DNA of 64,000 nucleotides from Mesorhizobium sp. RMAD-H1 (GTDB taxonomy: Bacteria > Pseudomonadota > Alphaproteobacteria > Rhizobiales > Rhizobiaceae): the NCBI RefSeq assembly GCF_014191375.1, contig NZ_JACHWN010000006.1:62001-126000 (forward strand), read 5' to 3'. Position 1 is the first letter of the stretch. Each line of letters opens with the position of its first letter. The notes beneath the pieces were generated by a model. It was not told the origin of the DNA and searched no databases. It worked only from the letters and a program-made list of their open reading frames with translations. This document shows, piece by piece, positions 29,254 through 37,366 of this stretch. Both the position numbers and the translations under genes were made by a program.

Positions 29254-29269
29254 CGGGCGAGCCGGCCCG
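29254..29269. other. GC hairpin after the solute-binding protein gene
   Basis: CGGGC (29254-29258) pairs with GCCCG (29265-29269) in the short gap between the binding-protein and first permease genes. Such hairpins often raise binding-protein mRNA levels relative to downstream permease mRNA. The stem is short and the call is tentative. Confidence 0.25.
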
Positions 29270-29291
29270 CCTTCATCCTCAACGAAACCAC

Positions 29292-30302
29292 TTATTGAGC
29301 CTGCCAGGCATACCAGCGGGTTCCGATCTCATCACGGTGCTCCGCCCAGTAGGTCATGTCGGCGTTCACCTGGGTTTCCGCCTGCTTGTCCGGCAATGTG
29401 CCTCGCTTGTCCGGGTCCATCAGGGCCGGGGATTCGAGATTGATCGGTGCATAGCCGGTGGCTGCCGCGAAATCCGCCTGGCTCTTGGCGCTCGTCGCAT
29501 GGGCGATGAACTCCATCGCCGCTTTCTTGTTCTTGGTGCCTTTGGGAACGACTAGGGAATCCGCAGCCGTGATGTTGTTGACCCAGGACGTCTCGATACT
29601 GACGCCTGTTTCGGCCAGCGCCGTCAGCCGGCCGTTCCAGAACGAACCGTAGGGTGCCTCGGCAGATGCCAGGAGTTGCTGCGACTGGGCGCCGCTGTCC
29701 CACCAGATGATCTCGTCCTTGATCGTGTCGAGCTTCTTGAAGGCACGGTCGAGATCAAGCGGATAGAGCTTATCGGCCGGGACGCCATCGGCCAGGAGCG
29801 CCGCCTCGATCACGCCAGGGGCGGACCATTTGTAGAAGGTGCGCTTGCCCGGGAACTTCTGCGTGTCGAAGAGATCGGCCCATGTCTTCGGGCAGGCTTC
29901 GACGGCATCCTTGTTGCAGCCGATCACGAAGGAATAATAGAAGCTTCCGACCGAATAGTCGGTGACGAAGCGCGGATCGAGCTTTGACTTGTCGATGACG
30001 GAGAAGTCGAGCGGCTCGAGGAGCCCTGCCTTGCCCGCCTGCACGGCATAGTCTCCCTCCACGTCGACCACGTCCCATGTGACGTTGCCCGCTTCCACCA
30101 TGGCCTTCAGCTTGCCGTAGTCGGTGGGACCGTCCTGCGTCACGTTGATACCGGTCTGCTCGGTGAAGCTTTCTGCCCAACTGGTCTTCTGGGCATCCTG
30201 CGTCGTACCGCCCCAGCTGGTGAAGACTATGTTCTGGGCATTTGCCGGGCCGGCCGTGCCGAACACCGCCGAAAGCAGTGCGATTGCGATCTTGCATTTC
30301 AT
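29292..30302 (-). CDS. Pot-type ABC importer, periplasmic solute-binding protein
   Basis: This is a 336-residue protein with a signal peptide cleaved near GPANAQNIVF. It belongs to the PotD/PotF-like family (NIVFTSWGGTTQDAQKTSWAE start). It has aromatic residues across both lobes (SFYYSFVIGCNKD, YKWSAPGV, IIWWDSGAQSQQ) of the kind that cage cationic amines. A very good AGGGAGGAA precedes the start. Exact ligand unknown; the enzymes in the same transcript suggest a nitrogenous compound. Confidence 0.92.
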   Translation of the reverse strand: MKCKIAIALLSAVFGTAGPANAQNIVFTSWGGTTQDAQKTSWAESFTEQTGINVTQDGPTDYGKLKAMVEAGNVTWDVVDVEGDYAVQAGKAGLLEPLDFSVIDKSKLDPRFVTDYSVGSFYYSFVIGCNKDAVEACPKTWADLFDTQKFPGKRTFYKWSAPGVIEAALLADGVPADKLYPLDLDRAFKKLDTIKDEIIWWDSGAQSQQLLASAEAPYGSFWNGRLTALAETGVSIETSWVNNITAADSLVVPKGTKNKKAAMEFIAHATSAKSQADFAAATGYAPINLESPALMDPDKRGTLPDKQAETQVNADMTYWAEHRDEIGTRWYAWQAQ

Positions 30303-30336
30303 ATCTCATTCCTCCCTGTTTGGCTTTTCACCTTCC

Positions 30337-30672
30337 TCAGTCCGAGTGGTGAATTTCTCCCCCCAGCGGCGAAAAGGCTGCCGGTGTCATGATCTTGTTG
30401 TCCGCGGTGACGATCAGATCGCGGATCTTCGGCAGAAACGTCTGCCAATCGGGATCTGCCGCCAGACGCGCACGACGTGTCTGTCGGTCATCCAATGTCT
30501 CGTAGGCCCAGATATGGACGATCTCGTTGATCGGCCCGATCTCCGAAGAAAAATAGCCGACGAGGTGGCCGAGATGGCGCTTCTGAATGGCGATGCCGTC
30601 CTCGGCCACAGCCCTGAGATATTCCGGAATGCTGCCGTTCTTGAGCCGGTATGTTCGGATCTCGTAATACAT
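30337..30672 (-). CDS. NIPSNAP-family protein
   Basis: This 111-residue dimeric alpha/beta-barrel-type protein starts MYYEIRTYRLKNGSIPEYL, the standard NIPSNAP motif. It carries IVHIWAYETLDDRQTRRARLAADPDWQTFL, which is the second conserved element. Bacterial NIPSNAP proteins are found in catabolic operons with monooxygenases and aldehyde dehydrogenases; no reaction is proven for most. Here it sits three bases after the aldehyde dehydrogenase gene, in the same transcript. Confidence 0.88.
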   Translation of the reverse strand: MYYEIRTYRLKNGSIPEYLRAVAEDGIAIQKRHLGHLVGYFSSEIGPINEIVHIWAYETLDDRQTRRARLAADPDWQTFLPKIRDLIVTADNKIMTPAAFSPLGGEIHHSD

Positions 30673-30675
30673 GGA

Positions 30676-32139
30676 TCACCGCATCACGAAGGGGTCGGGG
30701 AACGGATCGTCCGATGTCCTGAGCCAGACGGTCTTGGTCTTTGTATAATCGAGCGCGGCGGCGAGCCCGCCTTCCCGTCCCTGTCCCGATTGACCATAGC
30801 CGCCGAAAGGCGCGATGGGGGAAACGGCGCGATAGGTATTGACCCACACCACGCCCGCGCGGATCCGCTTGATCATGCGGTGGGCGCGGGTGAGGTTCTG
30901 GGTGAAGATGCCGGCGGCAAGTCCATAAGGCGTGCCATTGGCGAGCCGCACCGCCTCCTCTTCACCGGTGAAGGAGACGACCGAGAGGACAGGACCGAAC
31001 AGCTCCGTCTCCACTGAGGATGCGTTGGCGCCATCGCAATCGAGGATCGTCGGCGGGTAATAGAAGCCATCCCCCGCGCCGGCGCGACCGCCAGTCACGA
31101 CCTTTGCGCCTGATTGCACCGAGGACGCGACCACTTTCTCTATATGATCGCGCTGACGCCGTGTGCAGAGCGGCCCGACCTCCGTCGCCATATCGAGCGG
31201 TGTGCCGATGCGGATCGCCTCGGCCTTCGATTGGAGAAGGGAGAGGAAGCGTTCCTTCACGGAAGATTCGACGATCAGGCGCGAACCGGCGACGCAGCTC
31301 TGGCCGGTGGCGGCAAAAATGCCGGCGACCTGCGCGTTTGCGGCACTCTCAAGATCCGCGTCGGCAAAAACGACGAACGGCGACTTTCCACCAAGTTCCA
31401 GTGAGGTGCTGGCAAGGTTTTCCGCAGAGTTGCGCACCACATGCGCTGCCGTGGCCGGCCCCCCCGTGAAGGCGATATGCGCAACGCCGGGATGCTTCGT
31501 GAGCGCGCTGCCGCAAGACGGGCCGAAGCCTGTGATGATATTGACCACACCCTTGGGGAAGCCTGCCTCATGGATCAGACGGGCGAACTCCAGAAGCGGC
31601 GCCGGGCCGTCTTCCGATGCCTTCACCACCAGCGTGCAGCCGGCAGCAAGCGCCGGACCGATCTTGACGGCGGCGAGAAAGAGCTGGCTGTTCCAAGGCA
31701 CGATCGCAGCCACGACGCCGACCGGCTCGCGCCGGGTCCAGACGTCCATATCCGCCTTGTCGATCGGGAGCGTGGCCCCCTCGATCTTGTCGGCGAGCCC
31801 GGCATAATAGCGATAATAATCGGCGACATAGGCGATCTGCGCCGAAGTCTCGCGGATGATCTTGCCGGTGTCTCGCGTCTCGAGTTCCGCCAGACGCGAG
31901 GCCTTGGCCTGCACGAGATCGGCCAGCCTGTAAAGCAGCTTGCCGCGCGCGGTCGCCGTCATCGCCGGCCAGGGGCCGTCCCGCAGGGCATGTTCGGCGG
32001 CCTTCACCGCGCGGTCGACATCCTCCTCGCGCGCCTCGGGCATCGATGCCCAGACCGCACCATTCGCCGGATCGACAGAATCGAACCGGGCGGAACCATC
32101 CTCGAAAACGCCGTCGATATATTGCTCAAACCGCTGCAT
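30676..32139 (-). CDS. NAD(P)-dependent aldehyde dehydrogenase
   Basis: This 487-residue enzyme has the ALDH motifs GVVAAIVPWNSQL, LELGGKSPFVVF (general-base Glu) and the catalytic Cys in ATGQSCVAGSR. It is the second aldehyde dehydrogenase of the block, distinct from the GabD at the end. It probably oxidises an earlier aldehyde formed by the oxygenase or hydrolase step. The gene lies seven bases after the LLM oxygenase gene. Substrate not determinable from sequence. Confidence 0.9.
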   Translation of the reverse strand: MQRFEQYIDGVFEDGSARFDSVDPANGAVWASMPEAREEDVDRAVKAAEHALRDGPWPAMTATARGKLLYRLADLVQAKASRLAELETRDTGKIIRETSAQIAYVADYYRYYAGLADKIEGATLPIDKADMDVWTRREPVGVVAAIVPWNSQLFLAAVKIGPALAAGCTLVVKASEDGPAPLLEFARLIHEAGFPKGVVNIITGFGPSCGSALTKHPGVAHIAFTGGPATAAHVVRNSAENLASTSLELGGKSPFVVFADADLESAANAQVAGIFAATGQSCVAGSRLIVESSVKERFLSLLQSKAEAIRIGTPLDMATEVGPLCTRRQRDHIEKVVASSVQSGAKVVTGGRAGAGDGFYYPPTILDCDGANASSVETELFGPVLSVVSFTGEEEAVRLANGTPYGLAAGIFTQNLTRAHRMIKRIRAGVVWVNTYRAVSPIAPFGGYGQSGQGREGGLAAALDYTKTKTVWLRTSDDPFPDPFVMR

Positions 32140-32146
32140 GACCGCC

Positions 32147-33184
32147 TCACTGGAACGCTGGCATCACATTCTCGATGAAGCGCTCGAGAGACGCTTTCTT
32201 TCTTTCGAAGCTCATGCCGGTATCAATCCAGAAGGAATACTCGTCATAACCCAGCTCTTCATAGACTTTCAGGCGATCGATCACGTCATCGGCCGTGCCG
32301 ATCGGCATGTTTGTCCGCATCATCTCCGGTGCGAGATTGGCATTTGCTGCAAGTTCCTCTTCCGTGAGGCGCTTGATCAGCCCCTGGCTGACGGGACGCT
32401 GGTTCTTGAACCAGGCGAAAAAGTAGTTGTAGTAGGTGCTGATTTCCCTGCATGCGCGCGCAATATCGGCCTCGTCGCTGCCGACATAGGTATGAAGGAG
32501 CAGCATGATCTTCGGCCGCGGCACATCGGGCGACTTCCCGCATGCTGCCTCAAAGCGTTCCATCAGGCTGGCAATCTCGGCCTCGCCATTGGCCAGCGGC
32601 GTGCATTGCACGTTGCAGCCATTTGCGACCGCGAATTCATGACTGTTGGGATCGCGTGCGGCAACCCAGATGGGAGGATGCGGCTGCTGCACCGGCTTCG
32701 GCGCTGACGTAGTGGCCGGGAATTTCCAGAACTCGCCGTCATGGGCGTAGTCGCCCTTCCAGATACCCTTGATCGCGGGGATGAGCTCACGCATCCGTTG
32801 CCCGGCGCCCCAGGCATCCAGTCCCGGCATCAGACGCTCATATTCGAAGCTGTATGCGCCGCGGGCGATGCCGAGTTCGAGCCGGCCTCCGGTGATGATA
32901 TCGCTCATCGCGGCCTCGCCGGCGAGCTTGATGGGATGCCAAAAGGGTGCGATCACGGTGCCTGTGCCCAGGCGTACATTCCTGGTGCATCGCGCGAGAT
33001 CGGCTATGGTTATGAAGGGGTTGGGCGCGATGGTGAAGTCCATCGCGTGGTGCTCGCCTGTCCAGATCGCGTGCATGCCGCCCTTGTCGGCAATCTCGCA
33101 GAGCTTGATGAACTCCTCGTAGAGCTGCTGATGGCTTTGACCCTCGTCCAGCCTCTCCATATGAACAAACAACGAGAACTTCAT
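32147..33184 (-). CDS. LLM-class flavin-dependent monooxygenase
   Basis: This is a 345-residue luciferase-like TIM-barrel oxygenase. It begins MKFSLFVHMERLDEGQS and has FMN-site segments AIWTGEHHAMDF, LARCTRNVRLGTGTVIAPFWHPI and GGRLELGIARGAYSFEY. It needs reduced FMN supplied by a reductase, and the gene directly upstream encodes one. Related enzymes open N-heterocycles or cleave C-N or C-S bonds. The start at 33184 lies four bases after the reductase stop; codons up to 33247 overlap the reductase and are not used. Confidence 0.9.
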   Translation of the reverse strand: MKFSLFVHMERLDEGQSHQQLYEEFIKLCEIADKGGMHAIWTGEHHAMDFTIAPNPFITIADLARCTRNVRLGTGTVIAPFWHPIKLAGEAAMSDIITGGRLELGIARGAYSFEYERLMPGLDAWGAGQRMRELIPAIKGIWKGDYAHDGEFWKFPATTSAPKPVQQPHPPIWVAARDPNSHEFAVANGCNVQCTPLANGEAEIASLMERFEAACGKSPDVPRPKIMLLLHTYVGSDEADIARACREISTYYNYFFAWFKNQRPVSQGLIKRLTEEELAANANLAPEMMRTNMPIGTADDVIDRLKVYEELGYDEYSFWIDTGMSFERKKASLERFIENVMPAFQ

Positions 33185-33188
33185 GGGC

Positions 33189-34112
33189 TTACCCCTTTGC
33201 CGCCACGACGTGCACGCGGCCCTTTTCCTGATTTCCGAAATAGACACCGAAATTTCCCAGGGTGCTCTCCTGGGCGTAGCGCTTCACGAGCTCGCGTACC
33301 GCCGGATCAAAGATTTGCCGGAGAGGCAGGTCCTGGATCAAAAAAAGCCGACCGGCCTGCGGCTCCCCCTTGCCCAGGCTCGCGCGATAGACGACATGCT
33401 GCCTGCCCGTCTTGGTATCCTCGTAGACCGAGTAGAGCAGCCCCGTCTGAATGCTGAGCCCAATCTGGCAAGCAAGATGCCTTTCAAGCGCCTCCAACCC
33501 GTCATTTTCCGCCTTCTCCACGAAGGGAAGCGTCCAGCTGCCCTTGCCATCGCCCACCAGCAGCACTTCGCCGTCCCGCTCGGCGACGGCGCCAAGCAGC
33601 AGGCCGTCCTCGGCATTGGCGAGAAGCGTCTTCTCCGCCAGCGCCGGCGTGAAGTAGCCACCGCGGGCGTAACCCAGACCCGTCCTGCCGCTGTTCTCGA
33701 AGCCCTCGATCCGGCCGATCAGGATCACATGATCGCCGGCATCGACGAGTTGATGCATCGAGCAGTCGAACCAGGCCGCAACATCGGCGAAGACCGGGGC
33801 ACCGAATGGGCCTTTCTTCCATGTGACCGATGCGAAGCGGTCTTCGACCGGGCGAGCGAATGTATTGGAAATTTCCTTCTGCCCCTCCGAGAGAACATTG
33901 ACGCCAAACCCCTTCGCGCCGGTCAACGCAGCGTAGTTGCGGGACGTCCTGGCGAGACACACCAGAAGAAGCGGAGGATCGAGCGAGACGCTCGTGAAGC
34001 TGTTTGCGGTGAAACCAATCGGATCGCCCTGCTCATTGAAAGACGTGACGACGGTTACACCGGTCAGGAACGCACCGAACGCATCCCGCAGCGTTCTGGG
34101 GTCAAACGTCAT
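33189..34112 (-). CDS. Flavin reductase with extra C-terminal Nudix-like region
   Basis: This is a 307-residue protein. Residues 1-160 are a complete flavin-reductase domain (FGAFLTGVTVVTSFNEQGDPIGFTANSFTSVSLDPPLLLVCLA), which makes free FMNH2 for the adjacent LLM oxygenase. Residues about 165-300 are an extension rarely present in such reductases. Its WTLPFVEK, LEALERHLACQIGL and VVYRASLGKGEP strands mimic a Nudix fold, but the catalytic REUXEE residues are missing. It may bind a nucleotide or the oxygenase. The start overlaps the hydrolase gene by 11 bases. Confidence 0.88.
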   Translation of the reverse strand: MTFDPRTLRDAFGAFLTGVTVVTSFNEQGDPIGFTANSFTSVSLDPPLLLVCLARTSRNYAALTGAKGFGVNVLSEGQKEISNTFARPVEDRFASVTWKKGPFGAPVFADVAAWFDCSMHQLVDAGDHVILIGRIEGFENSGRTGLGYARGGYFTPALAEKTLLANAEDGLLLGAVAERDGEVLLVGDGKGSWTLPFVEKAENDGLEALERHLACQIGLSIQTGLLYSVYEDTKTGRQHVVYRASLGKGEPQAGRLFLIQDLPLRQIFDPAVRELVKRYAQESTLGNFGVYFGNQEKGRVHVVAAKG

Positions 34113-34908
34113 TTTCCACCTCCCAACTCAACCACTCCAGGAGCGCCTCATTCACCTTCTCAGGGGCTGTGAGATTCACCATGTGACGATGGCCCTCGAT
34201 CACCACCGCCCTGCCACGCGGTGCTGCGGCAGCCATTTCCTGCGCCATCGCGGCAGTCGAATTCATATCGCCATCGCCGGTCAGGAAAAGCGCCGGGCAT
34301 TTCACATGAGGCCAGCAGTCCGAATAGACGGAGTCCCCCGTGGCGAACGCTTTGTAAGCGGCCGCATAGCCGTGTGGATCGACCGTTCTGAGGAAGCTGT
34401 GAACGAGGTCGTAAGCCTTGCTTTCGCTTTCCTCGGCTGAAAACCACCGCTTGAGCGGCGCCTCACGATCGAAGCTGCCCGAGAAAATCTCGTCTGCCCG
34501 CGCCTCGACCGCCTGCCGGGCGGCCGGGGTTCGTCGATGCACGCCATTGAGCAGCGCGATCCGCCTGACCTTCTCGGGAGCGGTGGCCACGATGCCCGTG
34601 GCAATCAGCGCGCCCATCGAATGGCCGGCGATGTTGGCGGGACCGATCCCAAGCTCATCGAGGGTCCTGTCCAGCCATTCCACGAAAGATGACAGACGCG
34701 GCGGCTTTCCGAGCAGGGCGGAACTCCCGTGACCGGGAAGATCAAGCGCAATCACACGCCACTGGCGGGCGAGCCGGTCAAGTTGCGGCCCCCAGGCTTC
34801 GAGCCGCATCCCCACCCCATGGATGAGGACGATCGTCTCCCTGCCTTGGCCACTATCGATGAAAGCGGTGCCCGACGGGGTCTTAGACCGCTGCAGGGTT
34901 GTCAACAT
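34102..34908 (-). CDS. Alpha/beta-fold hydrolase
   Basis: This 268-residue hydrolase has oxyanion motif VLIHGVGMRLEAWG, nucleophile elbow GHSMGAL (Ser about 99), acid in LTGDGDMNS and catalytic His in EGHRHMVNL. The start MLTTLQRSKTPSG at 34908 lies within the last codons of the DUF1185 gene (26-base overlap). In a pathway with a flavin monooxygenase it probably hydrolyses an ester, amide or enol-lactone product after ring opening, a role like RutD in pyrimidine breakdown. This is inference from context. Confidence 0.88.
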   Translation of the reverse strand: MLTTLQRSKTPSGTAFIDSGQGRETIVLIHGVGMRLEAWGPQLDRLARQWRVIALDLPGHGSSALLGKPPRLSSFVEWLDRTLDELGIGPANIAGHSMGALIATGIVATAPEKVRRIALLNGVHRRTPAARQAVEARADEIFSGSFDREAPLKRWFSAEESESKAYDLVHSFLRTVDPHGYAAAYKAFATGDSVYSDCWPHVKCPALFLTGDGDMNSTAAMAQEMAAAAPRGRAVVIEGHRHMVNLTAPEKVNEALLEWLSWEVENDV

Positions 34909-35485
34909 CGTGGCCGAGCTCTTTGAGGTCCTGATACCGATCACCAATGCGATGATGCGGGCGCCCACCGATGGAGGCACCAAGTGCGACGACGATCTCG
35001 TCGGCGGCGGGCGCATCCGGAATGGCGCACTGGATCGTCAGGTAGTGGGAACGCCGGCCCTCATCATTCTTGTCCATCAGGGGGATCATGATCGGCGCAT
35101 TGGCCGGGCCGCGCGTATTGCAGAAGGCCAGATAGGATTTGGCGCCGACGGCCGTGCGATAATGATTGCCGAAGCGCAGCGTATGGATCAGCGCCGAAGC
35201 ATGCTCGATCTCGCCGTCGAGGCCAACGACGGCAGCCTTGCCATAGGCCTCGACGGCATCGCCGGAACCTGCCGTTTCGATGATCATGCGCGTGAGAAGT
35301 TCACCCAGAACCGGTGCGACCGCATGGATTTCCGGCTTGAGATCCTCGACGAAGCCGCGCCCGGCCCAGGGATTCTTCACGACAGCCATGGCCGCGATCA
35401 GCTTGAGCGGGGTCGGCGCCTCCCGAGCGCCCTCGATGAGCGTGGTTTCCACATGCAACAGGGTTTTCCGGACGGTCGCGCCCAC
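34883..35485 (-). CDS. DUF1185 / 'amino acid synthesis' family protein
   Basis: This is a 200-residue protein of the family labelled amino acid synthesis (PF06684, DUF1185). It is recognised by VRKTLLHVETTLIEGAREAPTPLKLIAAMAVVKNPWAGRGFVEDL, and by GKAAVVGLDGEIEHASALIHTLRFGNHYR. Despite the name no enzymatic activity is established to my knowledge. As the first gene behind the operator-controlled promoter, with an AAGGAGGAG ribosome site, it is likely a core part of the catabolic block and a candidate for an isomerase or unknown ring-processing role. Confidence 0.85.
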   Translation of the reverse strand: MGATVRKTLLHVETTLIEGAREAPTPLKLIAAMAVVKNPWAGRGFVEDLKPEIHAVAPVLGELLTRMIIETAGSGDAVEAYGKAAVVGLDGEIEHASALIHTLRFGNHYRTAVGAKSYLAFCNTRGPANAPIMIPLMDKNDEGRRSHYLTIQCAIPDAPAADEIVVALGASIGGRPHHRIGDRYQDLKELGHDVDNPAAV

Positions 35486-35518
35486 GGGATTCTCCTCCTT
35501 AATTCATCTTCTCGTATG

Positions 35519-35530
35519 ATGGTATACCAT
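35519..35530. promoter_or_regulatory. Candidate GntR operator in divergent promoter
   Basis: ATGGTATACCAT is a perfect 12-bp palindrome, of the TGGTATACCA type known for FCD-GntR regulators. It lies in the 97-base gap between the divergent GntR gene and the eleven-gene catabolic block. On the minus strand it sits nine bases behind a TTGACA (-35) and so between the -35 and -10 positions, ideal for repression. The adjacent GntR protein is the obvious ligand. Confidence 0.7.
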
Positions 35531-35539
35531 AAGATAACG

Positions 35540-35545
35540 TGTCAA
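35540..35545 (-). promoter_or_regulatory. -35 element of the catabolic block promoter
   Basis: On the minus strand TTGACA is followed by ACGTTATCTTATGG and the palindromic operator. A -10 box cannot be placed with confidence, though GGTATA/TACCAT inside the operator is near the expected position. Repressor bound there would block RNA polymerase. Confidence 0.4.
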
Positions 35546-35582
35546 GTCTTGTGATATGGTTTTTTTGCGGCTACACCAAAGC

Positions 35583-36272
35583 ATGGACAAAAACGCCGAG
35601 AACCTTGCGGCCCTCCGCATCGAAACCCCTCCCGCCACTCTCCGGGAAATTGCGCTCGACCGTTTAAGGCGGGCGCTCATCAGCGGCCTTTTCGAGCCGG
35701 GAGAGCGGCTGGTCGAGCGCACATTGTGCGATCAGCTCGGTGTCTCCCGCTCGGTGATACGTGAGGTGATCCGGCACCTTGAGGCGGAAGGCCTGGTCGA
35801 GATGCTGCCGAAACAGGGGCCTATCGTCGCGCGGCTCGGCTGGAATGATGCGCGGCAGATTTATGAAATCCGCGCTGCCCTGGAATCGGCGGCGGTGGCC
35901 GCATGCGCCCGCGTCGCGGACGCGGAGGTGAAATCACGGCTGAATCTGGCCCTGGAGGAGCTGGACCGCACCTCCAGGCTGGAATCGCCGCTTGGCATTC
36001 TCGACGCGACGACCGAGTTCTACAGGATCATCTTTGCCGCGAGCGGTCATAACATCGCCTGGGACATCGTTACCCGGCTGAACAGCCGCATTTCCCGGCT
36101 GCGCGTCATGACGCTCTCGACGGCGAACCGGACCGTCTCCGGCCCGGCGCAGATTCGCGGGATTTTTGCCGCTATCGAGCGCAATGACCCGGAAGCCGCC
36201 GCAGCCGCCTGCCAGGCCCATGTCAAAGCCGCCGCGGAGATCGCGAAGACGCTGCTCGCCCCTTCCAGATAG
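35583..36272 (+). CDS. GntR-family regulator, FCD (FadR) subclass
   Basis: This is a 229-residue regulator. The N-terminal winged helix (about 20-85) has LRRALISGLFEPGERLVERTLCDQLGVSRSVIREVIRHLEAEGLVEMLPKQGPIV, and a C-terminal all-helical FCD domain runs to the end. FCD domains bind small carboxylates with a metal. The start MDKNAENL at 35583 is preferred over 35556. It is divergent from the catabolic block, with the palindrome between, so it is very probably its substrate- or intermediate-responsive repressor. Confidence 0.92.
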   Translation: MDKNAENLAALRIETPPATLREIALDRLRRALISGLFEPGERLVERTLCDQLGVSRSVIREVIRHLEAEGLVEMLPKQGPIVARLGWNDARQIYEIRAALESAAVAACARVADAEVKSRLNLALEELDRTSRLESPLGILDATTEFYRIIFAASGHNIAWDIVTRLNSRISRLRVMTLSTANRTVSGPAQIRGIFAAIERNDPEAAAAACQAHVKAAAEIAKTLLAPSR

Positions 36273-36316
36273 AATCCAGCCGGGCCCATTCCGCCGGAGC
36301 GGCGTTTGTGAGCGTC

Positions 36317-37354
36317 CTATCGCATCGTTATCTGTATTTTCACATCCTCAGGATGCGCCGCATCGGCTCGTTCGAAGGCCTCGATGCTTTTGCTGAAGGG
36401 ATATGTCGCCGAAATCAGCGGTTTCACATCGATCTTGCCCTGTTCCAGCAGGGCAATGGCGCGATCATAGACATTTGCGTAACGGAAAACCGTAACGATG
36501 CGGATTTCCTTGACCTGCAGCGCGACGATATCGATCGGAACCGGCGCGGTCGGCATCCCCACACAGGCCAGCGTTCCTCCGGGGCGAATGCAATCGGCAA
36601 TGCCATCAAAGGCCGCTGCCGCGCCCGAACATTCATAGACGATATCCACGCCCCAGCCTCCGCTCGCCCGAGCGATCTGGTCCGCGATCGAACCATGATG
36701 CCTATGGAGCGGCTCGACGCCAGCAAATTGGGCGGCAATATCGAGCTTTTGCGACGCCGGATCGAAAATCATCACGCGCGAGCAACCCGCCGACAGGGCA
36801 GAAAGCGCAACGAGAATGCCAATCGGACCGGCCCCCAGGACCAGCGCCATATCGCCCGCCGAAACACCTGTCTTGTGAACCGCCTGCAATCCGACCGCCA
36901 GCGGTTCGACCATGGCGCCTTCGGCCGAGGACACATTGTCCGGCAGCTTGTAAACCAGGTTTGCGGGATGCACGATCTCGGGCGTCAGGCATCCATGGAC
37001 CGGCGGCGTTGCCCAGAAGGTCAGGGACGGATCGAGGTTATAAAGCCCTATCCGGCTGGGCCGGCTCGAAAAATCAGGGATTCCCGGCTCGATGCAGACG
37101 CGATCTCCTGTCCTCAAATTGCGGACCTTCTCGCCGCAGGCGATGACGGTGCCCGCTCCTTCATGGCCAAGGACCATCGGCGCGGTGACGACAAAGGGGC
37201 CGATTTTCCCGTGGCGATAATAATGCACGTCGCTGCCGCAAATGCCGACAACATCCATGGCGATACGGACATCGTTCTCCCCGACCGTCAGGTCGAGATC
37301 GATAGGACGCAGCGCCAGCTTGCGCGCGCTCTCCAGAACCAGTGCGACAGGCAT
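36317..37354 (-). CDS. Zinc-type polyol dehydrogenase (xylitol dehydrogenase-like)
   Basis: This 345-residue medium-chain dehydrogenase has catalytic Zn residues in GICGSDVHYY and GHEGAGTVI and NAD motif GAGPIGIL. The structural-Zn Cys cluster is replaced by EPGIPDFSSRPSRIGLYNLDP and FWATPPVHG, the pattern of bacterial xylitol dehydrogenases. It should oxidise xylitol to D-xylulose, feeding the xylulokinase 2.6 kb away. The start 37354 has AAGGGG upstream. It is transcribed with the SDR gene, 12 bases away, from the RpiR-type control region. Confidence 0.88.
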   Translation of the reverse strand: MPVALVLESARKLALRPIDLDLTVGENDVRIAMDVVGICGSDVHYYRHGKIGPFVVTAPMVLGHEGAGTVIACGEKVRNLRTGDRVCIEPGIPDFSSRPSRIGLYNLDPSLTFWATPPVHGCLTPEIVHPANLVYKLPDNVSSAEGAMVEPLAVGLQAVHKTGVSAGDMALVLGAGPIGILVALSALSAGCSRVMIFDPASQKLDIAAQFAGVEPLHRHHGSIADQIARASGGWGVDIVYECSGAAAAFDGIADCIRPGGTLACVGMPTAPVPIDIVALQVKEIRIVTVFRYANVYDRAIALLEQGKIDVKPLISATYPFSKSIEAFERADAAHPEDVKIQITMR

Positions 37355-37366
37355 CAAATCCCCTTC

